A stretch of 64,000 bases of DNA from Paracamarosporium sp. OC-R06-R3. Its lineage: Eukaryota; Ascomycota; Dothideomycetes; Pleosporales; Didymosphaeriaceae. Positions 34,046-46,500 of the stretch are shown piece by piece. Positions within the stretch are counted from its first letter, which is position 1. Each line of letters begins with the position of its first letter. Below the pieces are notes generated by a model that was not told the origin of the DNA, made no database searches, and saw only the letters and a program-made list of their open reading frames with translations. The DNA is taken from contig JACVRA010000110.1 in the NCBI GenBank assembly GCA_019828545.1, forward strand, positions 50,465 to 114,464. The letters run 5' to 3'. Both the position numbers and the translations under genes were made by a program.

Positions 34046-37000
34046 CTAACCACCCCATCCATTGTCCCTCCTCTTCAAGTAACTACCCCAATCCACCCGC
34101 ATCCCCACCTCGTCCAACCCACTCACGCCATCACCTTCTTCCCAGCCTTCCCATTTCTCCAATCCGTAGAGATGCCGCATAGTTGGTCTCCCATGCGGAC
34201 AACTCCACGGCTTGTCCATGCTTCCCATATGTCTAACGATTTCTTCCATCTTACTCTTCCTCAGAGTCTTGCCTATCATAACACTGCCCCGACAAGCCCT
34301 ACTCGCCAGCAACTTCCGAATTTTGGATGGACGAGGTATGTGAGCGGAAGTGGATAAAGAGGAGGAAGGAGGGTTATCCATGATAAGGGCCAGGAGCTCG
34401 GAGAGATCGTGTGGCGTGAAGGTTACTTCTTTGCTCATGGGGAGCGACGTGAGTTTGAAACGATTGCTGTCGTCTGATTCGTTAGAAGAAGAGTCTTGTT
34501 CTACGACGAAGCCGTTGGCAGTAAGAGAAGGTGCATTGGCGAGGATAAGCTCTTTTTCGACGGCGGTGAGTTCGAGGGGGTGGGGATGAACGAGGCGCTG
34601 GGAGACAAGGACGGTGGTCGCAGAGAAACGCTCAAAATTATACTTTTCATCTGAGGCGTGCTGGTCGATGATGAAGAGGTCGGAGGATGAAGAGGTTGGC
34701 GTTGGTGGGCGAACAGCGAGGATGAATCCGAGGTTGAATTGGCCTATTATGCCCATGTCATTGAAATCGGATTTTGTGACTGTTAACGAGAGACGTTCTT
34801 CAGGGTCGTCGTTGTTAAGCGGGGTATTTGTGGAGAGGCTGCCTGTGGACTCGAGTTTCTCCGCTTCCCTTAAGGCAGCATCCAGATTGCGGAGGTATGT
34901 GGTGAGGGAAGCTGTGTCGATCTTGATTGCCCGCTCCAGGTTAGTGGTAGAGTACTTTTTCTGAGAGATCCTGAATAGTTTAGTAGCACGTTTTAGGTTC
35001 TCTTCCGTAGGTCTTGCTGCTGCCTCTTCAGCTTCGACGATCATTTTGGCAATCACCGCTTCTTCGCGAGCTTTCTTTTCTGACTCATCAATGTACTCGT
35101 CGTCGGGATCATCAACCTCAGCGTGAGGGGCGGCTTCAGGGTCCTCGTTGTCTTCATTATCTTCCTCAACTGGTACGGGGAGCGATAAAACGCTTGACGA
35201 CATGTCCACCTCGTCGGTCCGCGGTGTTTCAAACTCACCAGGTTGCCCTCTTTTATGCGGCGATGGGGAGTGAATTGGTAGACTACTGTCTTGGCCCCCT
35301 TCGTCCTCATCTTCGCTTTCTTCCATTTGCGTACCAGGAGCGGCGAAACCGCGCAAGCCCTTAAAGAAATTTGGTCGTTTGGGGGTTTGCGTAAGAGGAG
35401 TACCGTTAAGAGAAAATTTGGGCGTATGAATACGTGCCCTTTTAGATGCCCGTGACTCACTACCACTGCCGACTGTAGACACCGTGGTTGTGTCGCCGAT
35501 AGTAATAGTAGCCTGCTGTACAGGTGTCCGCATGGGGCGCATGCGATCAAAAGCATTCTGGATGGTACTTTGGGTAAGGCGCTGTGGGGTTTGTATGATG
35601 GCTGGAATCCTGTCTTCCGTTTCTCCCAGGTCTTCGATTTCATTTGAAACCGCAGACCTGCGTGAAGGCTCCAATGCTGTATGTTTTGAACTTTGAGAGG
35701 CGATGCGTGAATTGAAATCTTCCACCATCTTAGATCGTGGTTCAACCTCTGTTGTCAATGGCGGAACGTCACCCTCAGGTTCGAAGAGAGGTGACTCTTC
35801 TCGCTCAGCAGGCTGGGAAGTGACATTGTTCGTGCCTGGAGACTGACTTCTTTGCTGAGAGCTAGGATGGCGTACCCTCATCTCAGTGACACTGGCTTGG
35901 ACCGGAGAGAGGCTCCTCTTTCTACCAGTTGGAAGACGGGCAATCCTTTCCTCGGAGTCTCTCTCAGCAAACCTTTCTATAAGGCTTGCTTTTATGAAAC
36001 CGGGACGGGAGGTCTCTTCTGCCACGCGCGAGGGCTCTGTATGGTTTTTGTTTGTGGATGGTAGTTCGCGTGGTTCCGGAACAGGATCAAGGTCGAACGG
36101 TCCCTCGGGAATGGAAGTTGTGCTAGGTCGCTGTTGCATCGCAGGTGGGCTAAAAGTGGTGATGGATGGCGTCCTCTTGCCTAATAGTTGCGCTTGTGGT
36201 ACACTCTGATCGTGGCTTTCGAATAGCTCGGCCAGTGCATCCCTCAAACTCTCCAGCAGCACAGCCTGGTCATGAAGCATGATCGTCCTTTTGTCTGGAC
36301 TGACGTTTACGTCGTAGGCATTAGTATCCAGCTTTATATCAGCAAAAACGAAAGGCGACTGCGACATGTTGTACGATTTGTATACCTCATTGAAGGCTTT
36401 CCTAACTTGCGGCAGGTGACACGGCCGCGAATTGACGAAGAACATTTGCCGATCTGGTAACCCGCGACCCTCGCCGACCACAGGCCGCGAGATGTGACCA
36501 AGAATCTTTACCGTATGGGATGCGTCTTCTTGGGTACTCCGATTGCGCGCACTCTGAGTCGCAGTCGGACGGTTCGAGGGATCCATCTCAAACTGCAGGT
36601 TAAGCGGGATGAGCGCGAGGAGCGCTTTTGCACCGAACACGTTGGCGAGGTTTTCCTTGGTGTTCAGATTAGAATTAGTGGAAAAGGCCACAGTTTTCTT
36701 CCTGTGTATCTGTTAGTTATGGATATAGCGTTTTAGTGTATAAGCCAGACGCACCCCTTTGGTATCTGGTTGCTAATGTTGAATTTAACGCCTGTGCTGA
36801 TACAAGCGTAAGCCTGAAGCAGCTCTAGCACTTTGCTATACTCCCGTTTGACGTTCTTCTCCAACTCCTTCCGCCTCACGGGCAGATTATGGAACAAGGT
36901 CTCCACCACTACAGTAGTGCCCTGTTTTGCCGCGACCACCGACGTGCCTTTGAGCTTGCCTGACTGCTCGAACTCCAGCTTTGTGCCCTTTGGTCCATCT

Positions 37001-37405
37001 GATGCTCGAGCCGTGATAATGTGGAACTTGGAGAGGGCGCATAGCGAGGACAAAGCTTCACCGCGAAAGCCGAACGTCTGGAGCGAGGAGAGATCGTCAT
37101 AGGTGGACAGCTTGGATGTGTAATGCTTCAGGGCGATTGTCTCGTAGTCTTCCGGGGCAATGCCGGAGCCGTTATCCTGCACTTCAATGAAATCGAGGCC
37201 ATTGTTCTTGAAGCGCACCTCTGCGAGCACCTTTAGCGGTCACGCTTCCATTGCAACGGGGGGCATCTGACGTACCGATGGAGGTGGCGCCTGCATCGAC
37301 GCTGTTCTCGACCAGCTCTTTGCAAACGGAGATCAGGTCGACGATGACCTGGCCTGACTGGATCTGATGCACTGAGCGGCCCTCGATAGGCTTGATGGTG
37401 GCCAT
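34046..37405 (-). CDS. PMS1: DNA mismatch repair protein Pms1 (MutL homologue, endonuclease subunit)
   Basis: Exons 37405-37276, 37220-36755 and 36701-34046 (1083 residues); introns of 55 and 53 nt. Pms1 pairs with Mlh1 to form MutL-alpha, which nicks the new strand after mismatch recognition. The N-terminal GHKL ATPase motifs are intact: [17 protein letters not shown], and [12 protein letters not shown]. Exon 2 completes the domain with [17 protein letters not shown] long acidic and Ser-rich linker (about residues 410-740) follows. The C-terminal endonuclease motif reads [12 protein letters not shown] (from about residue 878), matching DQHA-x2-E-x4-E. The supporting metal-site blocks [14 protein letters not shown] and [11 protein letters not shown] are present. 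The first intron splits the codon right after the SVDAGATSI block. All key residues are present, so the gene appears functional. Confidence 0.95.
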
Positions 37406-37606
37406 GTCAACCCATGCCTCCCGGCAATGCGGTACGTTTAAGCCGTGACACGCCTCCCGTCGCGGAAACGCGCTCCCACCTGACCAGCAACGCCAAGACG
37501 TTTTCCGATAGGGCTAGACACTTTCGGAATCCAACCGCGACCGTCCATGTACGCGAGCGCTTTTCGAATAACCCACAGATCTGTCCAGCTGCACACTTCA
37601 GACAGC
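37406..37606. promoter_or_regulatory. Short bidirectional promoter, PMS1 and coiled-coil gene
   Basis: Only about 200 bp separate the start codons of PMS1 and the divergent plus-strand gene in my model, so both leaders must be short and regulatory sites shared or interleaved. No specific motif was identified. Confidence 0.5.
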
Positions 37607-39072
37607 ATGACAGCCGAATTGAACGCCTCAATGGCGAACCTGCGGCAATTATATGGCCAGTCCGCACGCAAGCAGCAGCAGTGAGTGCTTTCAACGCACA
37701 GTAGCAAGCCGCAACCTTCTAGTCGAACTGTGGATCGTACGTTTCCAAGGCATACGATACGTCAGCAGATTTCGTCAAGAGGCCGCGCATAGCATTTATC
37801 TCGATGAGCGTTTGTTTTGGTATCTAACAAAGATCACCAGGATACAAGTCCTGCAGGAAGAAAGGCGCAGGCTGGACCTAGAATTCGAGAGCCAACTAAA
37901 TGAACACGCAAAAGCAGATTGTAAACAGCTAGTGAGCATGATGCACACAAGGCTTCCACAAGAACTTAAGGAACTCATATACCAATATCTATACCTTGAG
38001 GACGCTCCGATCCCGATAGGCTCGTACCACTTTACCACTTACGTTCCTGAGCCTCTAAGGCAAGATCACACAGACCTGCCAGCACACAGTGCACCCTTCA
38101 TTATTATCCCAGAAGGAGCGACAAGGCAAGATCACAGCATTGAACGTGACGAAAACATCGTCTACCCGGATAGCCGATTGCTTGATCCCACGTACCTCGG
38201 ATACCCTGTAGCAAGAGACGCATCAATGTACTATTACAAGTCAAACACGTTCTCAGTATGTGCTCTGGAAAATGCTCTATCCGACTTCCTTTTCAAAGAT
38301 CCCATACATCACTTTACTGGCCAACAATCAGATTTAAGAGGCGCGCCTCAGCCGCTAGGCCTTATCCCAGTTGATCATATTCAAAACCTTCAAATCCGCA
38401 TCAAACATGAACACTATGGTACCTACCTCACCTTCTACGACACGCTTCATGACGGTGAAAAACACCTGATACAGGGCATCTTCGACGCTCTGTACGGCTT
38501 TACTAGTCGGGTTGGCCCTGTCACTGCATCGCAGCTACGTGTTGAGTTCTGCTTGATGACAGCTTATAAGCCATCCGAAGGAAATCCTAACAATAACGAC
38601 AATATTCAGCGCCACCACACCAACCTCCTAGAAGCCATTCGCGTTCCGTTATACATGCTCAAGCATGACCTGGGTGCAGATATTACAGTAATACACTACG
38701 ATGAACGCTATCTATCCTTCCCTAAGGACGTCACCGCAATCTTCCAGCTATCAGGAGATCAGTGGTCAAAAGTATGCAGCTCTGCTCCAGTCCATTCTGT
38801 GTAGCTGTCATGTAGCTAATATGTTTTATTTTCAGGAGAAAAATGCTCTCAAGGCCGCCGGTATCGAGTACTCGCCTCTGCAATACTATGTTGCACGCAG
38901 GGGCGTAAGGCAAGGATTAACGGGCTTCGGTTTCTCTGATCTTGTCGATATATTGGATTGCCGCTGGGGTTTTCTTTCATCGTTCGCCTCGTCTTGTAAC
39001 CACCCCATCAAAGAAAGCGAGTGGTGGCCTAAAGGCAGGACCGAACCTTGGAGCGTCTCAATCGAGCAGTAA
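37607..39072 (+). CDS. Protein of unknown function with N-terminal coiled coil
   Basis: Proposed exons: 37607-37680, 37841-38771 and 38836-39072 (413 residues). Introns are 160 and 64 nt. The open frame continues upstream of exon 2 without a stop to an ATG at 37653. However, a canonical GTGAGT donor at 37681 and a CTAAC branch plus ACCAG acceptor ending at 37840 join an upstream exon. That exon (MTAELNASMANLRQLYGQSA) yields a continuous helix running into QIQVLQEERRRLDLEFESQL, which looks much more natural. The following LPQELKELIYQYLYLED resembles the first part of an F-box-like segment in fungal proteins of this type, but I would not call a domain. The rest (residues about 100-410) is globular and unrecognised. 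It is divergent from PMS1 by 200 bp. Confidence 0.68.
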
Positions 39073-40004
39073 TTGTGTTCTAGTCTGATCTCTGGTCAGC
39101 TCGGTAACATCACGTTGCGATAGGCTATGTGATATCCAAGGCCGTTGACATCTACTAGACGTCTGCTTCAGAGTGTCGGATTGTTCTTTATAAGCTATTT
39201 GTTGTCAAAAAATAACAGTTACCCATTTTCTGCTGAGGTTGGCAGTAAGCGTCCACTTGCTTTCCCCCTTCTTTAGGCTACAACCTAAGAACTTTTCAGT
39301 TCAAATCCAATCTAGTGCTCGCTCAGAGGGCGATGATGTGTACAACCATGGTATCGCGTGTTCTGTACATTGAAAGCTTGGATAGGCGCATATACTGGCA
39401 GTCAGCACAACACCGGAATGGCTAGAACTTAGGCACACCAATGACGTTCCGTGATCCGCCAGAGTGGACCGAACGAGATATTCAATGCTTGTTCTTTGAG
39501 GTTAGCCGTAAGCAGTTAAAGTTACGCCTGCTTCATGCAAGATTCGGCAACGACGATCCGGAGAGATGGCATGTCGAGCAGCTCTCTGATAGAGCTTCGG
39601 CTGCCACTCGAAGGTGTTGCACGAGGACTGGGCTGGCGCACGTAGATCAGGCCAGCATCAATTGACAAGACCAATCTTCTCACTCAAGCATTGTAGGCGC
39701 AAAAGCAACAAAAATAGTGTTCAGCCCTGTGGAAGTGTGCGACAAGGGTTATGGTTCACGGCACGGCGGGGTTCTCTTGGCATGCGTCATTGGTCGATGC
39801 CGTTCCATCCACACGCTCACACCATCCTGGCAGTCATCTGCCAAGTATCGCAACACAGTAGATGCAGGTTTCGAGGGTGTACTGGATCAGTCTTTACAGT
39901 GCCTTATGTGCACGTGTGTCCGCCGTTCTACCCTTCGCTTTCACCCTTTCCGCGCTGCCATTGATCCCCTCACCTAGACGAGCCAACAACCCCACCAAAC
40001 AAAC
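39073..40004. other. Intergenic region upstream of the phospholipase D gene
   Basis: About 930 bp. Open frames of 74-116 codons at 39441-39977 overlap one another and have no recognisable content. A tRNA B-box-like GTTCAAATC at about 39299 lacks a partner A box and a foldable cloverleaf. I see no gene here. Confidence 0.45.
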
Positions 40005-42623
40005 ATGGCAGACGGCGCAAGCGACCGGGGGTTGAAAGATAAGATCGCGCATCCATTTCCGAACCTGCGCCATAAGCTCAAGGATACGCATCTCTATGAT
40101 GCGAAAATCAAGGCGGTGCATGTGAAGAACAAGGTGGGGAAATTTGCGAATCTGTTCAATTCGAATCATCGCCACGACGAGGAGCATGAACAAAAGACAG
40201 ACGAGAAGCGGAGTCGTGTCTGTGAGAACCATCGCTTTGACAGCTTTGCGCCGGAAAGAGAAGGCAATCTGATCAAGTGGTATGTTGATGGTAGGGATTA
40301 CTTTTGGGTAAGCAGCCTCGAAGGAAGTGCAGCGGACGTTGGCGCTGAATGAAAGCAGGCAGTATCGGAGGCTTTGAACAATGCCAAGGAGACGATATAC
40401 ATTGAAGACTGGTGGCTATCCCCGGAACTTGTAAGTGTCATCTCACTACCAATCTCTCAGAGCTAATTGAGATAGTTCCTACGTCGACCTCCATTCTATA
40501 ATCAGGGATGGCGTATAGATTCGCTTCTCAAGAAAAAGGCAGAACAAGGCGTGAAAATCTACATTATCGTGTACAAGGAGGTGTCTGCAGCACTCACCTG
40601 CAACAGCCGACATACCAAGGACGCCATCATGAACCTGATCACTGACGATGATGCGCCCGGCTATGGCAACATCAGGCTCATGAGACATCCGGATCATAAC
40701 GTGTTTGAAAATGCTGGTGATATGACATTCTACTGGGCTCATCACGAGAAGTTCATCGTAGTTGATTACGCGTTAGCCTTTATTGGAGGTCTGGATCTCT
40801 GCTATGGCCGTTGGGACGAGAAACAGCATCCTCTAGCAGATGTGCATCCCTCTGGTGTGCAAAACGAGATCTTCCCTGGGCAAGACTTTAACAACAACCG
40901 CATCATGGATTTCCAGAGCGTGCAAGACTGGAAATCGAACCAGCTCAGCAAAGCAGAATATGGCCGCATGCCGTGGCACGACGTAGCAATGGGCGTCATT
41001 GGACCGTGCGTGTACGACATCGCGGAGCACTTCGTCCTTCGCTGGAATTTCTGCAAGCGCGACAAGTACAAGCGAGATGATCGGTATGCATGGCTTACCC
41101 TTGAGGGTCGAGAGGGCGAAGACGAAGACCTTGTTGGTGTGCAGCGGCCCAAATTTCCCGTCGGTGGCTATGTGCATCATCCGCTGAGTCCGCTAAACAC
41201 GAAGAACCTTGACAATCGCGGCACTGTGCAAGCTCAGGTAGTACGGAGCAGTGCTGACTGGAGTAGCGGAATCTTACCCGCTGAACACAGCATCCAAACC
41301 GCATACTGCGATTTGATCCGAGAAGCAGAGCATTATGTATACATCGAGAACCAATTCTTCATCACAGCCACGGGCGAGGAGCAGAGCCCTATTCATAACC
41401 AGATCGGACGGTCAATAGTCGAAGCTGTTGTCCGGGCAGGTAAAGAAGGCCGGAAATTTAGAGTCATCATCGTCATCCCTGCTATTCCTGGGTTCGCTGG
41501 CGACCTCAGAGAAGACGCAGCTACCGGAACCAGAGCGATTATGGACTATCAGTACAAATCCATCTGTAGAGGGGAGCACAGCATTTTTGAGCAAGTTAAA
41601 GCTCAAGGCGTAAATCCGGACGATCACATCTTTTTCTTCAACCTACGATCATACGACCGACTCAACGTCAACGCAACGCTTAAGAAGCAAGAGCAAGAAT
41701 CGGGTCTAAAATACAAAGAGTTGCAGCAAGCTGAAATCGAAGAACTTGAAGCCCCACTCAATGACGGCCAAGAAGCGCGCGACCGTGCCGCCGAGAAGAG
41801 ACGGCAGTTTACAGGAGAACAAAAAGAATCCGTCGGCATGGGCGACCAGGGCGGTCTGATCGACCCCGACTCCATTGCGGACGATGCAATGCTCACGGAC
41901 AAGAAGCCCAGCACCGAGAAATGGGAAGGCGACCCAGAGTCAGAGAAAGAGAACTTCTTCCAAGAGGAGCTCTACGTGCACGGCAAGATCTGCATTATCG
42001 ACGATGAATACGTCATCTGCGGTTCGTCCAACATCAACGACCGCTCGCAGCTCGGGTACCACGATTCGGAGCTCTCCATCGTCATGCGAGACACAGACCA
42101 GGTGGACATCACCATGGACGGCAAGCCCTACAAGGCCGGCCGCCACGCACACACGCTCCGCTCCATCCTCTGGCGAGAACACCTCGGCCTCCTTCCCCCC
42201 CAATCTCTCGACGCATCCGACGACCCGAACGCCCAGCCTCCAGGCGAAGAATCACCCAACGACACTCTGCCAGGCCAAGAAGCAGATTTCGTAGCCGACC
42301 CGCTCAACGACGACCTGTGGAAAATGTGGAATGACCGCGCGTCGACAAACACCGAGGTGTTCCGCGACTTGTTCCACGCGGACCCAGACGACAGTATATT
42401 GACCTTTGAAGACTACGACAAGTTCACGCCGAATCCGAAGCAGGACAAAGAGCACAAGCAGGGTCATCTATACGACATGTCGAAGCCGGTAGAAGAGGTG
42501 CGAAGGGAACTGGACAGGATCAAAGGGCATCTCGTGTGGATGCCGTTGAAGTTTTTGGAAAATGCAGAGATGGCGGAGAAGGGGTTGCAGGTCAATGCGT
42601 ATACCGAGAGTATATACACGTGA
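40005..42623 (+). CDS. Phospholipase D
   Basis: Exons 40005-40307, 40359-40430 and 40476-42623 (840 residues); introns of 51 and 45 nt. PLD hydrolyses phosphatidylcholine to phosphatidic acid and choline, a signalling lipid for membrane traffic and growth. Both HKD catalytic motifs are complete. The first is HEKFIVVD, with H215, K217 and D222. The second is VHGKICIIDDEYVICGSSNINDRS, with H627 and K629. Family blocks IYIEDWWLSPEL (built by splicing the 24-codon exon 2), GGLDLCYGRWD and YIENQFF are also present. An acidic insert rich in Glu/Asp lies between the two halves (about residues 525-610). There is no obvious PX or PH domain at the N-terminus; the protein starts with a short basic region, as in the PldA type of filamentous fungi. 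Confidence 0.94.
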
Positions 42624-43512
42624 AGTATGGGAGAAGGGTTACGGAAGGGGGTTGTGGTAATGGTACGGACTGGGATTGTCGTGAGGGTGTTAGGTGTTAA
42701 CGCATTCTTGAGGATTTGACACTGCGGTTGGTATTGGTAAAATCAGCGTTCTGGGCTTTGGCTTCATTCAGCTATCTGGTTTATCTTGTAGTGTGTTTAA
42801 TACAAAAATGTCTTCAATTACTGTATGGTTGCATGGGTGCATGGGTTTTTGTGAAACTGGCATGGATCGTTTCGACATTGCTCTGCGACGAATTAGACCT
42901 TATAGACACTTGAGAAGTATCTCCTTCGGATAGTCTTACACACCCTTCTATTTTGCCACGGAAGCCATACGAGACTACATCGCGATGAACGCACACGCAG
43001 CTCTAAATACCAGCAACCTCTTCAAACCCTTCACTTGCTTCTTTTCCTCATAGATCCATCATTGTGACCTACGTAGCCTTTATACGCCACACTCATTTAG
43101 ACCATCACCATCACCATCACAAAATATCACCGAAATATACACAGATCAATTCAATTCATTAATTACATCGCATCATCCAGAGTCATATCTACCGACCATT
43201 GAACGTAAACATCATACTCTGCCGTCAACGTCCCTCATAAGCAGCACATTCTATGCAAAACTGTATAAAAAACCCACAAGGCATCGCATGCCATTCATAT
43301 CCTCATTTCCACACTCATGTCCACTCGCGTTGAAGAAAGGTGCAGGTGGGGGTATAATGCCGTATGCCGTAAGTGAACGTTAAAATGAAAAAAACAAAAC
43401 ATCGCAAAAGCACGGTTGAATCTTTGGTACAATCTGGAGTGGGGAAATTTGTCCGGAATTTTGTTGGGCCACGAGGAAGGCGTTTCGCGCTGTCGTTTTC
43501 CATGTCGATAGT
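42624..43512. other. Convergent intergenic region
   Basis: About 890 bp lie between two converging genes. There is a short CCATCA-type simple repeat near 43100-43125. The stretch next to 43512 likely holds the 3' UTR of the coiled-coil gene. No gene was recognised. Confidence 0.45.
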
Positions 43513-46500
43513 TTAGTTCTTCTTGCCCTTCTTCTTCTTCTTGGACTTTGGAGAAGTCACGGGCGTGGCATCGGCTCCAGGTGTGTCCTCGGTGCTGGGC
43601 GTGGGAGGCACGGAGTCATCTGCAGGCGAATCTTCAGCTGCAGGCGTGGCAGGTACAGAGTCGTCCGTAGGCTTGTCAGCGGCCTCATCTTTCACGGGTG
43701 AAGCATCCTCTTTGGGAGCCTCCTCTTCAGTAGCTGCAGGAGCTGTAGGAGCAGCATCGCCGTTCTCCTTAGGAGCCTCAGGGACCTCAGTCTCGCTGGC
43801 GGCAGGGACAGAAGCATCGCCGTTCTCCTTCGGAGCTTCGCTAGCGGCCTTGAGCGCAGCATCCAACTTCGTCTGGAGCTCCTCCTTCTCCTTGATGGCG
43901 CTCTGAAGTTGTTCTTCAGCCGTGGTAGCTTTCGTCTCCGCTTCCTTTACACTAGCCAAAGCTTCTTCAGCACGCTTTTCGGCTTCATCGCTCTTCTTGT
44001 TCAACTCCTCGATTGAAGCCTTCTCATCTGCCAAAGCTTTCTCGGCGGTTTCCCGAGCTTGATCAGCCGACAAATGTTGCTCCTTCAACTGAGCGAGGCT
44101 TGCCTCCAAGTCTGCGACACCCTTCTGTTTTTCTTCCTTCAGCAGCTCGTGTGCTTTGGTAAGCTCCTCTAGCTCGCTTGCAGCACCAGTTTGTGCGGTC
44201 TTCGCTTCCTCGGTTGCCTTCTGCGCGGCCTCGAGCTGGGTCTGCAGATCAGTCAACTTCGAGTCGTTGGAGCTTGAAGCCTCAGTCGCCGCTGCAAGTT
44301 TTTGTTCGAGCTCGGCATTCGCTTTCTTGAGTGCTTCAGCCTCGTCTCCAGCCTTGGAGGCAGCGTCCTTCGCCTCAGCCTCGGAAGTGTCAAGCTTAGC
44401 CTGGAGGTCGCTGACCTTGCTCTCAAGCGAGCTGAGCTTGTCATTGTCGGCCTGGTAGACTGGTTAGTATATATAAGAACGCAATCGATGACAGACCACC
44501 GAGGTATGGCAGGGTAGCAAATCGACCCAGGTCACACGATAGAATGGCAAGACATGGGGAAAGCATATCATGTTGGTGAAGGGTGACTCACGGTAGCGGC
44601 GCCAGTGGCAGCGTCCAGCTTTTCTTGGAGGGACTTCGTTTCATCCGCGCTCTTCTCAGCGTCCTCAGTGGCCGTCTTGAGCTTATTTGCAAGCTCGTCG
44701 CGCTCTGATTGAGCAAGCTTAAGGTCCTCAGCAGCCTTGTCACTGTTCTCAGTGGCGCTCTTGAGTTTCTCTTCGATCTCAAGCTTGGCGGCCTGTACAG
44801 GAAATGTTAGTAACTAAAGATTGATTGGGTGATGCAGTGAGTCTTGGGGCAATGCAGTGTAATCACATACCTCAACAGTCTTAAGGTCTTTGATCTGCTC
44901 CTCCAACTGAGCGACCTTGGCTTCATGGGCAGAAGCAGCTTCGACTTGCTGCTCCAGATCCTTGGTCCGGGACTCGTGGGTAGATGCCTGTTCTTGTGCG
45001 GCGGTCAGGAGACCCTTGGTGGCCTCGTGTGCAGCATTGGCTTCATCTAGCTTGGACTGCAAGCCTGTAGCGCTATCGGCTTGTTCTCGAGCAGCCGCCA
45101 AATCCTTCTCTAGTGCGGACAAAGCATCCTGGTGGCCTTGCTTAGTAGTCTCCTGCTCGGTGGTGGTCTGGTCGAGCTTCTGCTGCAATTCGGTGAGCTG
45201 GGCGCTTACTTCAGCGCGACTATCCTCAGATGACTTTGCGGCAGCCGACTTCTCATCGACCTGAGACTGGAGGCTCTCAATCTCCTTTGCTTTGGCAGAC
45301 AGTTGCTCGGAAAGCTCCTCAGCCTTAGCGCCCGAGGATTGAGCCTCGGTCAACTCGGCGCGGATTTTCTCGATTTCGCCATCCTTTGCCAGCAGGGCAT
45401 CCTGGCTCTCCTTCAGGGAGCTCTCGATACCTGCTAGCTTAGCAGTTAGATCCTCAGCATCGCTCTTCGCCTGGCTCGCTTCTGCTTGCTTCGACTCAGC
45501 ATCAGACTTTGCCGTAGATAGCGATTCTTCAAGTTCCTTGATCTTTGCGGACAAGGCCTCGGCATCGCCCTTGGCAGCTTCGGCAGCTTGTAGCTCAGAC
45601 TGTTTGGACTCGAGATCGGATTGTGCCTTAGACAAGGATTGCTCAAGCTCTTGGACTTTAGCCGATAGGCCTTCGGCGTCACCCTTCGCCGCTTCGGCAG
45701 CTGAAAGGGCTTCGTCTTTCTTAGCCACGGACGCCTGTAGATCGCTCACCTGAGCAGTCAAAGTGTCGATCTGGGTCTTCGCTTGGTCTGCTTCGGCGCT
45801 GGCGGATTGGACTTGAGCGTCGAGCTTCTTCTGGATATCTTCCGCATTCGTGACGGCGCTGGCATGGCTCTCCTTTGCCTCAGCAAGTTGCTTTTCCAAT
45901 TCAGACTTCTCTGAAGACAAGTTTTCGAGTGTTTGCTTGGATTCTTCGACATCCTTTATAGCAGTGGCTTTCTCGGCTTCGAGGGCAGTAATCTTGGTTG
46001 CCAACTCTTCTGCGTCACCCTTAGATGTCTCTGCCGCCTTCAGCGCCTCTTCCAGTTCGGAAACTCGTGCTTGGTGCGTCTGGAGCTCGCTGCGGGTCGC
46101 CTCGTGTGCCTTGGTGGCGGTGGCTAGCTCCTGGGCATTGCTATCTTTCTCCGCTTCCAGAGTGGTAATCTTCTTTGCCAGCTCTTCTGCATCACCCTTG
46201 GATGTTTCGGCCGTCTTGAGTTGTTCTTCCAATTCAGAGATACGAGCTTGATGGGTCTTAAGCTCACCACGAGTCGCTTCGTGTGCCTCAGTGGCACTGT
46301 CGAGCTCTTGGGTCTTGTCGGTGACTTGTTTCTTGGCCTCGTCCAGTTCTGCGAGTTTGGAAGCAAGGGCTTCCTCCTTCTCGGCTATAGACTGTTGTAG
46401 TTGTGCAATCTCGCCAGAAACGTCACCTTTGGCAGCCTCGAGCGCCGCGATAGACTGGATAGACATAGTCAGCATGTGTCTCTTACGTATCGTCAGACTA

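Noticed and set aside
37653..37840. Coding start at 37653 for the gene divergent from PMS1
   Set aside because: A canonical donor, branch site and acceptor remove most of this segment, and the upstream exon gives a better coiled-coil N-terminus.
39290..39315. tRNA B-box-like GTTCAAATC
   Set aside because: No matching A box or cloverleaf-forming arms could be found around it.
43100..43130. CCATCA/CACCAT simple repeat
   Set aside because: Short, imperfect and intergenic; ordinary microsatellite with no further signal.
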